A stretch of DNA of 64,000 nucleotides from Adiantum capillus-veneris (taxonomy: Eukaryota > Streptophyta > Polypodiopsida > Polypodiales > Pteridaceae), in assembly GCA_014529385.2 (NCBI GenBank), contig CM043963.1, positions 2,174,001 to 2,238,000 of the forward strand, given 5' to 3'. The notes beneath the pieces were generated by a model, which saw nothing but the letters and a program-made list of their open reading frames with translations, ran no database searches and was not told the origin of the DNA. The stretch's first letter is position 1. Every line of letters starts with the position of its first letter. Below are positions 54,216-64,000 of the stretch, piece after piece. Made by a program: the position numbers and the translations under genes.

Positions 54216-54720
54216 GCAAGGTCCCTGCCTCTTTTTGCGACGAGCGGAGTACCTTTGATAGGTCTCCAATCCTGAGAAAGAAAAACCAACGGACATTGTC
54301 TTAGCTACTACGTAGCCACGGGCATGAACCGTTAGTGAAGGATTGGTCCTATCTCGCTATGGCGGAGCGTGACCACTATAACCCAATCTAAAAACTATCT
54401 ATAACCAATTATACCTAAAAGTATAAATCTTTGAGTCACCAACCTGTGCGCTTTTTTTCCCATGTTTCAGAAGCACAGCCCCCACCAAGGTTTGTCTCTT
54501 TTAAGATTTATGACTAAAAAAAAAATTCTAGCGTTGGAAAGTTACCCGACTCATCGGGTCCACCCGTCCATAGAATGATATCGTCGGGGTATCATTCTCC
54601 CACTTTCCACACCACACTCACCCTTCTTTTTTTATCTAATTACTACCACACTGTTTAAACATACATGTTCCTTTACTTTATTTATGATACTGGTTCGTTA
54701 AAACAGCCCTTCAACCAATA

Positions 54721-55945
54721 CATTAGGAGATTTCGGAGGTCTTTTGGAGGGCCTTTTGGAAGAGAGAGGAAAATAAGCTCCTCCAATGAGAGAAGAGCCT
54801 ACGTTACGTAGAAAAATAGATTGATATTAACAAAAATATAAAAGGTGTCCCTCTCCTCATTTAATAATCTAGTGGTCCTTGAAGACGAGCACTCTCTTTC
54901 ATTTAATGCGAGCACCTTTTTCAGAAGGTAGATACGGTGCATTTGATACGGGCTACGTCATCATTAGAACTCAAAAAGTCACAAAACTATCAAGTGGTGG
55001 AAGATTTTGAAACTTTTGATATTGTCAATGCGTCCGGAACGCACATATCTCCTAGAAATGAATGTCCAATTGCCTCGCTCAGACATCCAAAGAGGCAAAA
55101 AAATGTCAAAAAGCCCTAAAGGAATATTTTACTAACGGCGCGCGAGGGGCCATTTCAAAATTTTGTAATGCCTCCTCGCGCGCCGTTAGTAAAAATCCCC
55201 TTTTTCCTCTTTTTAGGGAGCTTTTTGAGAGGAAAATGTCCAAAAACCTCTAAAAAGGGGATTTCTGGAAAGATAAGTGTCCAAAAATCACTAAAAGGAG
55301 CTTTGTACTAACGACTCGCAGAGGGGCATTCTAGAATTTTGGAATGCCTCCTCGCGCGCCGTTAGTAAAAAGCCCCTTTTTCCTCTTTTTAAGGAGCTTT
55401 TTGAGAGGGAAATGTCCAAAAACCTCTAAAAAGGGGCTTTCTGGAAAGATAAGTGTCCAAAAATCACTAAAAGGAGCTTTGTACTAACAGCGCGCAGAGG
55501 GGCATTCTAGAATTTAGAAATGTCTCCTCGCGCGCCTTAAGTAAAAAGCCCATTTTTGGGGATTTTTTGACATTTTTTGCCTCTCCGGTTGTCGGAATGA
55601 GGCAAGTAGACATTCGTTTTTAGGGTATTTTGGCGTTCCAGACGCATTGGTGGTGTCAAAAGCCTCAAAATCTATCATATTTTGACAGTTTGTGACTTTT
55701 CAACTTTTAGTGATGACGTAAGCTGCATTGAATGCGCCGCACCTGCCTCCTGGAAAAGACGCTCGCATTAAATAAAAAAGTGACCATTTTCAAGGACGAT
55801 TGGGAATATAAATCTAATTTTTAGAGTGTCAGGTTGTCCTTTTGGACGTACTCACAAGGTGCAAGTGCATTTTATAAAAAGTTTCTAGAGAGAGAAATAC
55901 AATTTCTTACAAGGCCCTCCAAATGACCTACAAAATTTTCTAATG
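54721..55945. mobile_element. Foldback-type DNA transposon with long inverted arms
   Basis: 1225 bp that interrupts LTR 3. The ends are CATTAG...CTAATG. The arms pair imperfectly over several hundred bp, for example AGGTC-TTTGGAGGGCCTT near both ends, TTTAATGCGAGC (54902) with GCTCGCATTAAA (55772), and CAATGCGTCCGGAACGC (55024) with GCGTTCCAGACGCATTGG. No transposase frame is present, so it is non-autonomous. The target duplication is unresolved: the neighbouring LTR copies read CAAACAGTATTACAAAC and this one CAACCAATA / TTACAAAC at the two edges. Confidence 0.8.
55131..55545. repeat. 176-bp tandem repeat with GC hairpin, about 2.4 units
   Basis: Starts of ACTAACGGCGCGCGAGG-like blocks at 55131, 55307 and 55483, exactly 176 bp apart. 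Each is followed about 40 bp later by the complementary CCTCGCGCGCCGTTAGT, so each unit forms a stem of about 17 bp with GCGCGC core. The rest of the unit is TTTTTCCTCTTTTT/AAAAAGGGG blocks that can also pair. Confidence 0.9.
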
Positions 55946-57990
55946 TTACAAACAATAGTCAAACAAGAAGTCGTCCAATTTTAAACCAACAACCCTTGGA
56001 TTAGGTTCACTTAAGAATCTCTACTAGCGCTATTATGTCCGATCGGTATATACATTATTTATAAAAACCCTTGTCCTCATGAGCGTCCCAAACCGCTCGA
56101 CAAGTACTCGTTGTGCTCATCTGGACGTACTCCCGCCACAGCAACAACGGTGCCAATCTGGGCATCATCCTCACGCCACGGAAAAACAAAACTGCAGTAT
56201 CCAGCTGGGCTAATCTGAGTGTACTCCCACCACAGCATCAGCGGTGCCATCCTGGGCGTCATCTCACGCCTCGGCAAAAACTATCATATAATGACAGCGC
56301 TAATAAGTAGAGAGACTTAAGAGAAACCATACCGAAGATTTTGGACAAACATTATTTCCTATAGCAACCAGTTTAACAAGACAATCTTTCCTACTTGTCA
56401 AACATATGCCGAGTTTCTTGGGGTTAAGCCCCGTGGTTTCGGTCCGTGTTTTCTTTTCATAAGGTATTTAATATTATATTTCTATGGTCTCACATATGCA
56501 ATGATGCATAACTTGAAACTGCAATACTAACCTGTAGCATAGCTCCGATTGGTCCGATTGGTGGAGACATATCATGTTCCGCAGAATTTCTCCCGTTACT
56601 TGTACCGGCTTCATGATCATTAGCGCCTTGTGTTCGAGCACGCTTTGGAGCCATTTTTTTGTACTACACTTATGTTATACACTTAGAACAATAATTGGTC
56701 AATTTCCCTAATACTCTCCTTGTTTCCAAAGAGAGTCTGTAATTTGAACCCTCACCAACTCGGATTCACACTTAGTGTTGTTGTTCTACATCTAATTTCA
56801 ATACATCAAATATTTGATAATCCTAATTAATCAAAAATTAAGTGTGTAAACTACGAGTGAAAGTTTAGGACTGCATTACTTTTATGCATGAAATTTCTAA
56901 TCCAATTCTAACTTCCATTTCTATACTTCAACTAAATCAATTTTTAGTATTATTCAAAATTCTACTTAATCTAATTGACAATAAAATTGTTGAATGAGAA
57001 TTTCATCAAGTATAATAAGAATAAGATGAGTTTTCTTATGTATTAACTTTCAATTAACTATGCCTAAGTTAATAGTGAAGATGTACTAACTAGAGAGAGT
57101 AGGTATACATAGAGAGATTAGAGTAAGAGATAGCACACATACATCATTCCTAAAGTTAATTGAATCTTACTAATCCATTAGAAAGATTAGAGTAAAAGAG
57201 AACACACAGACATCTTTTTCTAAAGCTCATTGAATCTCACCAATCTATTAGAGGGATTAGAGTAAGAGATAGCACACACACAGTACACATATTCTTCTTA
57301 AAACTAATTGAATCTTACAAATCTATTATAGAAATTAAAGTAAGAGATAGCACACACACAGTACACATATCCTTCCTAAAACTAATTGAATCTTACTAAT
57401 CTATTAGAGAAATTAAAGTAAGAGATAGCACACATACACACATATCCTTCTTAAAACTAATTGAATCTTACTAATCTATTAGAAAGATTAGAGTAAGAGA
57501 TAGCACACACACACACATAGCTAATTGAATCTTACTAATCTATTAGAGAGATTAGAGTAAGAGATAGCACACAAACACACATAGCTAATTGAACCTTACT
57601 AATCTATTAGAGAGATTAGAGTAGGAGATAGCACACATATATCATTCCTAAAGTTAATTGAATGTTCAATTAATACGCACCTTATTAGTCCACTAGAGTT
57701 TCTGCTCTCTTAGTGGTTTTTGGATGCCTTCTCTTGAAGAGAAGTGGTAGCACTTCGTGAGCGCTATAGAGGCAATCCCTATGTCTAAAGTGTGAGCATG
57801 GATGCTCTATTTATAGCAGAAAAGAAAACGTCCAATTTTTTTTTCCAAAAAAAAAATAAAAATTTAAGAAATAATTTAATAAAATAAATATTTTCTTTTT
57901 CCTCAAAAATCATACCCGCGTTTTTGGTACCCTTGTGGTACCCATCAGCTTCACCACTTTGTCATTATCATCAAAAGATAACGCTACACA

Positions 57991-59292
57991 ACCCCCCCTC
58001 ATTAAGATTAGTCAAGACTAGCCTCTCATTTTCATGTGATAGTGTGTCCCACTTTGTCCCCTCCTATGTGAGTCCAGGTGAGTCCATGTGCCTTCATTTG
58101 TCATCCCTATGTATTCTTTGTCTTTATAATTATTTTATTTATTTTCTTAATGATAATTTACTTTACATTTTTAAGTTAAACTTTACAGTCTTATATTAAC
58201 TTTTACAGTAGTAAAAGAAAATTCTACAATCAGTAAATAAGTCTTACAATAAGTTAATTAGTGATTCATATAGCTAAACATGTCAAAATTTTGTAGCGTA
58301 GATTTTAAATTCTAGGTTTTCTCAGTCTATGATTCATAATTTAAACTTGAATATCTTAAATAATGAGTGTTGGTTAAAAAAAATTCAAATGCGTAATAGA
58401 ACTTGTGTGAAATTTGAAAGTAGAGACCTTACAATCTCCCCAACTTAGAATTTGAGATGCCCTCATCTCAAGACCAGTGAAGGGTAATCCTTAAGAAAGG
58501 ATGTCTCATCTTCCCACGTAGCATCTTCTATAGGGAAATCCTTCCATAAGATAAGATGTTCTTTTATGGATCTATTCATAAGCTTTCTCTCCCGAGATTC
58601 TAGAATAGTATCAAGTTGGAGTTGTAGAACATCTTGAGCAAGTAAAATAATTTGCTCATCATCAAGGACATGATAAGGGTTATATACATAATGTTTTAAC
58701 AGATGTACATGAAATACATCATGCACTTTGAGATGAGAAGCGAGTTTTAGTCTATAAGCTTAATCACTTACAACCTTGATTATTTTGTAAGGTCCACAAT
58801 ATCGATAGCTAAGATTTTTATACCTTTCGAGAGACAGATTGCTCTTTTTGGGCTTTACTCGTAAGAAAACTTTGTCATCTTCTTTGAAAATCCGATCAGA
58901 TCTTTTTAAGTCGGCGTGCTTCTTTTGTCGATCTTGAGCCGCTTGAATATCCCTTCGAATAGCTTTGGTTTGAGCTTCCATTTCTTCAAGCATTTTCTTT
59001 GAGGCTTCTACCTTTGTAGTGGGGTCAGAAATGTTAAGAGGTGATAAAAATTCTTCACCATAAAGAGCATTAAAAGGTGTCATTCCAATACTTCTATGAG
59101 TAGAGGAATTGTATGCATACTCTACCAAGGGTACGTATTCAATCCACTTGCGAGGTTCTCAATTGCAGTAGGCTCTGAGGATGTCTTCGATTACTTGATT
59201 AACTCTTTCAGTTTGGCCATCAGTTTGAGGATGGTAACCAGTACTAAAACATAAATGGCTTCCAATAGCTTGAAACAATGATACCCAAAAAT
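57991..59292 (-). pseudogene. Internal remnant: integrase and chromodomain (first block)
   Basis: 3' untranslated region to 58440. The chromodomain is an open 87-codon frame, 58463-58726 (ESRERKLMNRSIKEHLILW, DATWEDE). Integrase C-terminal part is 58760-59128. Then, beyond a stop near 59160, the core piece DGQTE to SKFWVSLFQ extends to 59292. There it switches to a second, overlapping integrase block. Confidence 0.85.
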
Positions 59293-59782
59293 TTGAAGTC
59301 TCCTTCTTTGACAATCCTATCAAATCTTTTCAAGTCGGCGTACTTGTTTTGTCGATTTTGAGCCGCTTGAATATCCCTTCGAATAGCTTTGGTTTGAGCT
59401 TCCATTTCTTCAAGCATTTTCTTTGAGGCTTCTACCCTTATAGTGGGGTCAGAAAAGTTAAGAGGTGATAAACATTCTTGACCATAAAGATCATCAAAAG
59501 GTGTCATTCCAATACTTCTATGAGTAGAGGAATTGTATGCATACTCTACCAAGGGTTGGTATTCAACCCACTTGCCAGGTTATCTATTGCAGTAGGCTCT
59601 GAGGATGTCTTCAATTACTTGATTAACTCTTTCAGTTTGGCCATCAGTTTGAGGATGATAAGCAGTACTAAAACATAACTGGGTTCCAATAGCTTGAAAC
59701 AATGATACCCAAAACTTTGAAGTAAACTTGGTGTCACGATCGCTGACAATCCTCTTGGGTAAACCATGAATTTTGAAAACCT
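59293..59782 (-). pseudogene. Second integrase block, partial direct duplication
   Basis: Again contains MVEYAYNSSTHRSIGMTPF (59552), [11 protein letters not shown] and the catalytic DRD...TER region, overlapping the previous block by about 400 bp in the same orientation. Ends at the Phe-Val-Lys codons near 59782, where an inverted RT scrap begins. Confidence 0.85.
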
Positions 59783-59856
59783 ACTTCACAAACAGAAGTC
59801 AGAGGGTTCTTAGGTATCACAGGGTGGTACAGGATCTTTGTAAAGGACTATTCTCT
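59783..59856 (+). pseudogene. Inverted 70-bp scrap of chromovirus RT
   Basis: [19 protein letters not shown] of the RT, equivalent to 43371-43424, in plus orientation between minus-strand integrase and the minus-strand LTR 4. The join has ACTTCACAAAC common to both parents. The same scrap with the same joins is at 63586-63662. Confidence 0.9.
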
Positions 59857-62218
59857 TTAGTGAAGGATTGGTCCTATCTCGCTATGGCGGAGCGTGACCA
59901 CCATACCCCTATCTAAAAACTATCTATAAACAATTATACCTAAAAGTATATATCTTAGAGAGACCAACCTGTGCGCTTTTTTTCCCATGTTTCAGAAGCA
60001 CAGCTGCCAAGGTTTGTCTCTTTTAAGATTTATGACTAATAAAAAAAAATTCTAGCGTTGAAAAGTTACGCAACTCATCGGGTCCACCCGTCCATAGAAT
60101 GATACCGTCGGGGTATCATTCTCCCACTTTCCACACCACACTCACCCTTCTTTTGTTATCTAATTACTACCACACTGTTTAAACATACATGTTCCTTTAC
60201 TTTATTTATGATACTGGTTCGTTAAAACAGCCCTTCAAACAGTATTACAAACAATAGTCAAACAGAAAGTCGTCCAATTTAAAACCAACAACCCTTGTTT
60301 TAGGTTCACTTAAGAATCTCTACTAGCGCTATTATGTCTGATCGGTATATACATTATTTATAAAAACCCTTGTCCTCATGAGCGTCCCATACCGCTCGAC
60401 AAGTACTCGTTGTGCTAATATGGACATACTCCAGCTATAGCAACAACGGTGCCAATCTGGGCGTCATCCTCACGCCACGGAAAAACAAAACTAGAGTATC
60501 CAGCTGGGCTAATCGGGGTGTACTCCCACCACAGCGTCAGCGGTGCCATCCTGGGCGTCATCTGACGCCTCGGCAAAAACTGCCATATAATGCCAACGCT
60601 AATAAGTAGAGAGACTTGAGAGAAACCATACCGAAAGTTTTGGACAAACATTCTTTCCTATAGCAACCAGTTTAACCATACATTCTTTCCTACTTGTGAA
60701 ACATATGCCTAGTTTCTTGGGGTTAAGCCCCTTGGTTTCGGTCCGTATTTTATTTTCATAAGGTAAATAATATATATTCCTATGGTCTTGCATATGTAAT
60801 GATCCATAACTTGAAACTGCAATACTCACCTGTACCATATCTCCGATTGGTCCTATTGGTGGAGACAAAACATGTTCCGCAAAAGTTCCACCGTTACTTG
60901 TACCAGGTTCATGATCATTAGCGCCTTGGTTTGAGCACGCTTTGGAGCCATTTTTTTGTACTACACTTTAAATTGGTTAATTTTCCTAGTAATCTCCTTG
61001 TTTCCAAAGAGAGTCTGTAATTTGAACCCTCGCCAACTCGGATTCACACTTAGTGTTGTTGTTCTACATCTAATTTCTATACGTCATCAAATATTTTCTA
61101 ATCGTAATTAATCAAAAATTAAGTGTGTAAACTACGAGTGAAAGTTTAGGACTGCATTACTTTTATGCATGACATTTCTACTCCAATTCTAACTTTCATT
61201 TCTATACTTCAACTAAACCAATTTTAAGCATTATTCAAAATTCTACTTAATATAATTGACAATAAAATTGATGAATGAGAATTTCATCATGTATAAAGTT
61301 CTCTTATGTATTAACTTTCAATATATTATGGATAAGTTAATAGTGAAGATGTATTAATTAGAGAGATTAGGTATACTTAGAGAGATTAGAGTAAGAGAAA
61401 ACATACACACACATCTTTTCTAAAGTTAATTGAATCTTCCTAATCCATTAAAAATATTAGAGTAAAAGAGAACACACAGACATCCTTTTCTAAAGCTAAT
61501 TGAATCTCACCAATCTATTAGAGAGATTAGAGTAAGAGATAGCACACACACACACATATCCTTCTTAAAACTAATTGAATGTTACTAATTTATTAGAGGA
61601 ATTAGAGTAAGAGATAGCACACATACACACATATCCAGATAGCACACATACAAACATATCCTTCTTAAAACTAATTGAATCTTACTAATCTATTAGAGAG
61701 ATTACAGTAAGAGATAGCACACACACACACATATCCTTCTTTAAGCTAATTGAATCTTACTAATCTATTAGAGAGATTATAGTAAGAGATAGCACACACA
61801 CACATAGCTAATTGAATCTTACTAATCTATTAGAGAGATTAGAGTAGGAGATAGCACACATACATCATTCCTAAAGTTAATTGAATGCTCAATTAATACG
61901 TACCTTATTAGTCCCCTAGAGTTTTTGCTCTCTTAGTGGTTTGTGGACGCCTTTTCTCTAAGAGAAGTGGCAGCACTTCGTGAGCGCTATAGAGGCAATC
62001 TCTATGTCTAAAGTGTAAGCATGGATGCTCTATTTATAGCAGAAAAGAAAAAGTCCAGATTTTTTTTCCAAAAAAACAAACAAAATTACTTAAAGAAACA
62101 ATTTAATAAAATAAATAAATAAATAATTCCTCAAAAATCATACCCGCATTTTTGATACCCTTGTGGTACCCATCAGCTTGACCACTTTGTCATTTTCATC
62201 AAAAGATAAGGCCACACA
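59857..62218 (-). mobile_element. Chromovirus LTR 4 of the minus array, 3' end truncated
   Basis: Starts TGTGTGG at 62218; TATA 62030-62038; minisatellite of about 7 units (61380-61870); small ORF start at 60951 but frame-shifted. It lacks the last about 150-160 bp of the LTR with the splice acceptor, because it joins the RT scrap at TTAGTGAAGG. Confidence 0.88.
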
Positions 62219-63585
62219 GCCCCCCCTCATTAAGATTAGTCAAAACTAGCCTCTCCTTTTCATGTGACAGTGTGTCCCACTTTGTCCCATCCTATGTGAG
62301 TCCATGTGCCTTCATTTGTCATCCCTGTGTATTCTTTTGTCTTTATAATTATTTTATTTATTTCCTTAATGATAATTTACTTTACATTTTTAAGTTAAAC
62401 TTTACAGTCTTATATTAACTTTACAGTAGTAAAAGAAAATTCTACAATCAGTAACTTAGTCTTACAATAAGTTAATTAGTGATTCATATAGCTAAACATG
62501 TCAAAATTTTGTAGCGTAAATTTTAAATTCTAGGTTTTCTCAGTCTATGATTTATAATTTGAACTTGAATATCTTAAGTAATGAGTGATGTTTTAAAAAA
62601 ATTCAAATGCATAATAGAACTTGTGTGAAATTTGAAAGTAGAGACCTTATAATCTCCCCAACTTAGAATTTGAGATGCCCTCATCTCAAGAATAGTTAAG
62701 GGTAATCCTTAAGAAGGAATGTCTCATCTTCCCAAGTAGCATCTTCTACATGGAAATCCTTCCATAAGATAAGATGTTATTTGATGGATCTATTCCTAAG
62801 CTTTCTCTCCCGAGTTTCTAGGATAGTATCAGGTTGGGGTTGTAGAACATCTTGAGCAGGTAAAATGATTTGCTCATCATCAAGGACATGGTCAGGGTTA
62901 TATACATAAGGTTTTAACAGACGTACATGAAATACATCATGCACTTTGAGATGAGAAGGGAGTCTTAGTCTATAAGCTTGATCACTTGCAACCTTGATTA
63001 TTTCGTAAGGTCCACAATATCAATACCTAAGCTTCTTATACCTTCTGAGAGACAAATTGCTCTTTTTGGGCTTTACTCGTAAGAAAATTTTTTCACCTTG
63101 TTTGAAAATCCGATCAGATCTTTTTAAGTCGGCGTGCTTCTTTTGTTGATCTTGAGCTGCTTGAATATCCCTTCGAATATCCCATCGAATAGCTTTGGTT
63201 TGAGCTTCCATTTATTCAAGCATTTTCTTTGAGGCTTCTACCCTTATAGTGGGGTCAGAAAATTTAAGTGGTGATAAACATTCTTGACCATAAAGAGCAT
63301 TAAAAGGTGTCATTCCAATACTTCTATGAGTAGAGGAATTGTATGCATACTCTACCAAGGGTAGGTATTGAATCCACTTGCGAGGTTCTTAATTGCAGTA
63401 GGCTCTGAGGATGTCTTCAATTACTTGATTAACTCTTTCAGTTTGGCCATCAATTTGAGGATGATAAGCAGGACAAAAACATAACTGGGTTCCAATAGAT
63501 TGAAACAATGATACCCAAAACTTTGAAGTAAACTTGGTGTCACGATCGCTGACAATCCTCTTGGGTAAACCATGAATTCTTAAAA
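62219..63585 (-). pseudogene. Internal remnant: integrase and chromodomain
   Basis: 3' untranslated region to about 62660, chromodomain and GPY region (62680-63200), integrase C-terminal and core (63389-63595, with SDRDTKFTSKFW and DGQTERVNQ). Stops interrupt it near 63210 and 63390. Unlike the neighbour at 57991-59782 it has no internal integrase duplication, but it ends in the same inverted RT scrap. Confidence 0.85.
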
Positions 63586-63662
63586 CCCACTTCACAAACC
63601 AAAGTAAGAGGGTTCTTAGGTATCACAGGGTGGTACAGGATCTTTGTAAAGGACTATTCTCT
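63586..63662 (+). pseudogene. Inverted 70-bp scrap of RT, second occurrence
   Basis: Same content and same two joins as 59783-59856, including the following TTCTCTTTAGTGAA step into the LTR. Shared joins mean common descent of the two units rather than independent events. Confidence 0.9.
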
Positions 63663-64000
63663 TTAGTGAATGATTGGTCCTATCTCGCTATGGCAGAGCG
63701 TGACCACCATAACCCTATCTAAAAACTATCCATAATCAATTATACCTAAAAGTATATATCTTAGAGTGACCAACCTGTGCGCTTTTTTCCCCATGTTTCA
63801 GAAGCACAGCCGCCAAGGTTTGTCTCTTTTAAAATTTATGACTAATAAAAAAAAAATATAGCGTTGGAAAGTTACCCGACTCATCGGGTCCACCCGTCCA
63901 TAGAATGATACCATCGGGGTATCATTCTCCCACTTTCCACACCACACTCACCCTTCTTTTGTTATCTAATTACTACCACATTGTTTAAACATACATGTTC
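63663..64000 (-). mobile_element. Chromovirus LTR 5 of the minus array, runs off the window
   Basis: The 3' part of a further LTR of the same family, with CACCCGTCCATAGAATGATACC and TCCCACTTTCCACACCACAC blocks, truncated at its 3' end in the same way as LTR 4. Its start lies beyond 64000. Confidence 0.88.

Larger units (their letters stand above)
54216..57990 (-). mobile_element. Chromovirus LTR 3 of the minus array, split by a foldback element
   Basis: Starts TGTGTAG at 57990, ends near 54216. TATA 57807-57815; minisatellite of about 8 units (57110-57650); small ORF 56532-56654; acceptor near 54272. The LTR is interrupted at 54721-55945 by the foldback element; LTR sequence resumes on both sides without loss of more than a few bases. 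Confidence 0.88.

Noticed and set aside
55131-55545. Hairpins as transcription terminators or a structured RNA gene
   Set aside because: The stems lie in a foldback transposon in tandem array and on both strands; nothing links them to a transcript.
1-64000. Host protein-coding genes, tRNA, rRNA
   Set aside because: No motif block, cloverleaf or rRNA-like conserved stretch could be recognised by reading; a tRNA and rRNA scan would be decisive.

Overview
The window looks like nuclear DNA of a land plant with a large, repeat-rich genome. It is AT-rich and crowded with plant-type LTR retrotransposons: Ty3/gypsy of the Tat type with a second RNase H, a chromodomain-bearing Ty3/gypsy (chromovirus), and a Ty1/copia scrap. 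Many reading frames carry premature TAG/TAA/TGA codons, and long GA/CT microsatellites are common. A non-flowering vascular plant is plausible but cannot be proved from the sequence. I found no ordinary host gene, rRNA, tRNA or CRISPR. Nearly every recognisable coding stretch is a decayed mobile element.

Layout. 1-1000: nothing recognised. 1-1.95 kb: relic of a Ty1/copia reverse transcriptase and probable LTR edge, then a CT/C microsatellite. 1.96-4.3 kb: decayed Ty3/gypsy RNase H, two HHCC zinc-binding modules, integrase core and a retropepsin scrap. 4.5-6.27 kb: a segment absent from the second copy, carrying a palindrome-centred tandem repeat with a period of about 285 bp. 6.28-8.2 kb: gag-like protein (copy A). 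8.2-11.9 kb: non-coding, with a 361-bp tandem duplication and a CT-rich leader-like stretch. 11.9-12.53 kb: another gag-like frame. 12.53-18.14 kb, minus strand: 5' half of a Tat-type element (LTR, primer-binding site, two small leader ORFs, gag-protease-start of RT). 18.14-24.4 kb: copy B of the gag-like element with two protease-like modules. 25.2-30.0 kb, minus: one long decayed gag-like frame with an in-frame 555-bp tandem triplication. 30.04-36.25 kb, plus: 3' half of a Tat element (RT, RNase H, second RNase H, integrase, 3' LTR). This LTR is the inverted partner of the one at 15.5-18.1 kb. 36.4-45.9 kb, plus: a chromovirus with a doubled 5' LTR, an extra upstream ORF and nearly full gag-pol-chromodomain. 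45.9-64.0 kb, minus: at least five LTRs of that same chromovirus family, all in one orientation, separated by differently deleted internal remnants. A foldback transposon with 176-bp hairpin repeats sits inside one LTR, and a 1.9-kb block of another element sits between two remnants.

Most unusual. (1) The same-orientation LTR chain at 46-64 kb, with deletion junctions that start at the LTR end or primer-binding site; one rearranged junction occurs twice. (2) The chromovirus LTR itself carries a TATA box, a variable-number minisatellite, a conserved 41-codon ORF ending exactly at a splice donor, and a splice acceptor just before the LTR end. (3) A family of 70-72-codon small ORFs, two in tandem in the Tat leader and one at 53.1 kb. 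They end at the same place with three different stop codons, which suggests protein-level conservation. (4) The foldback element.
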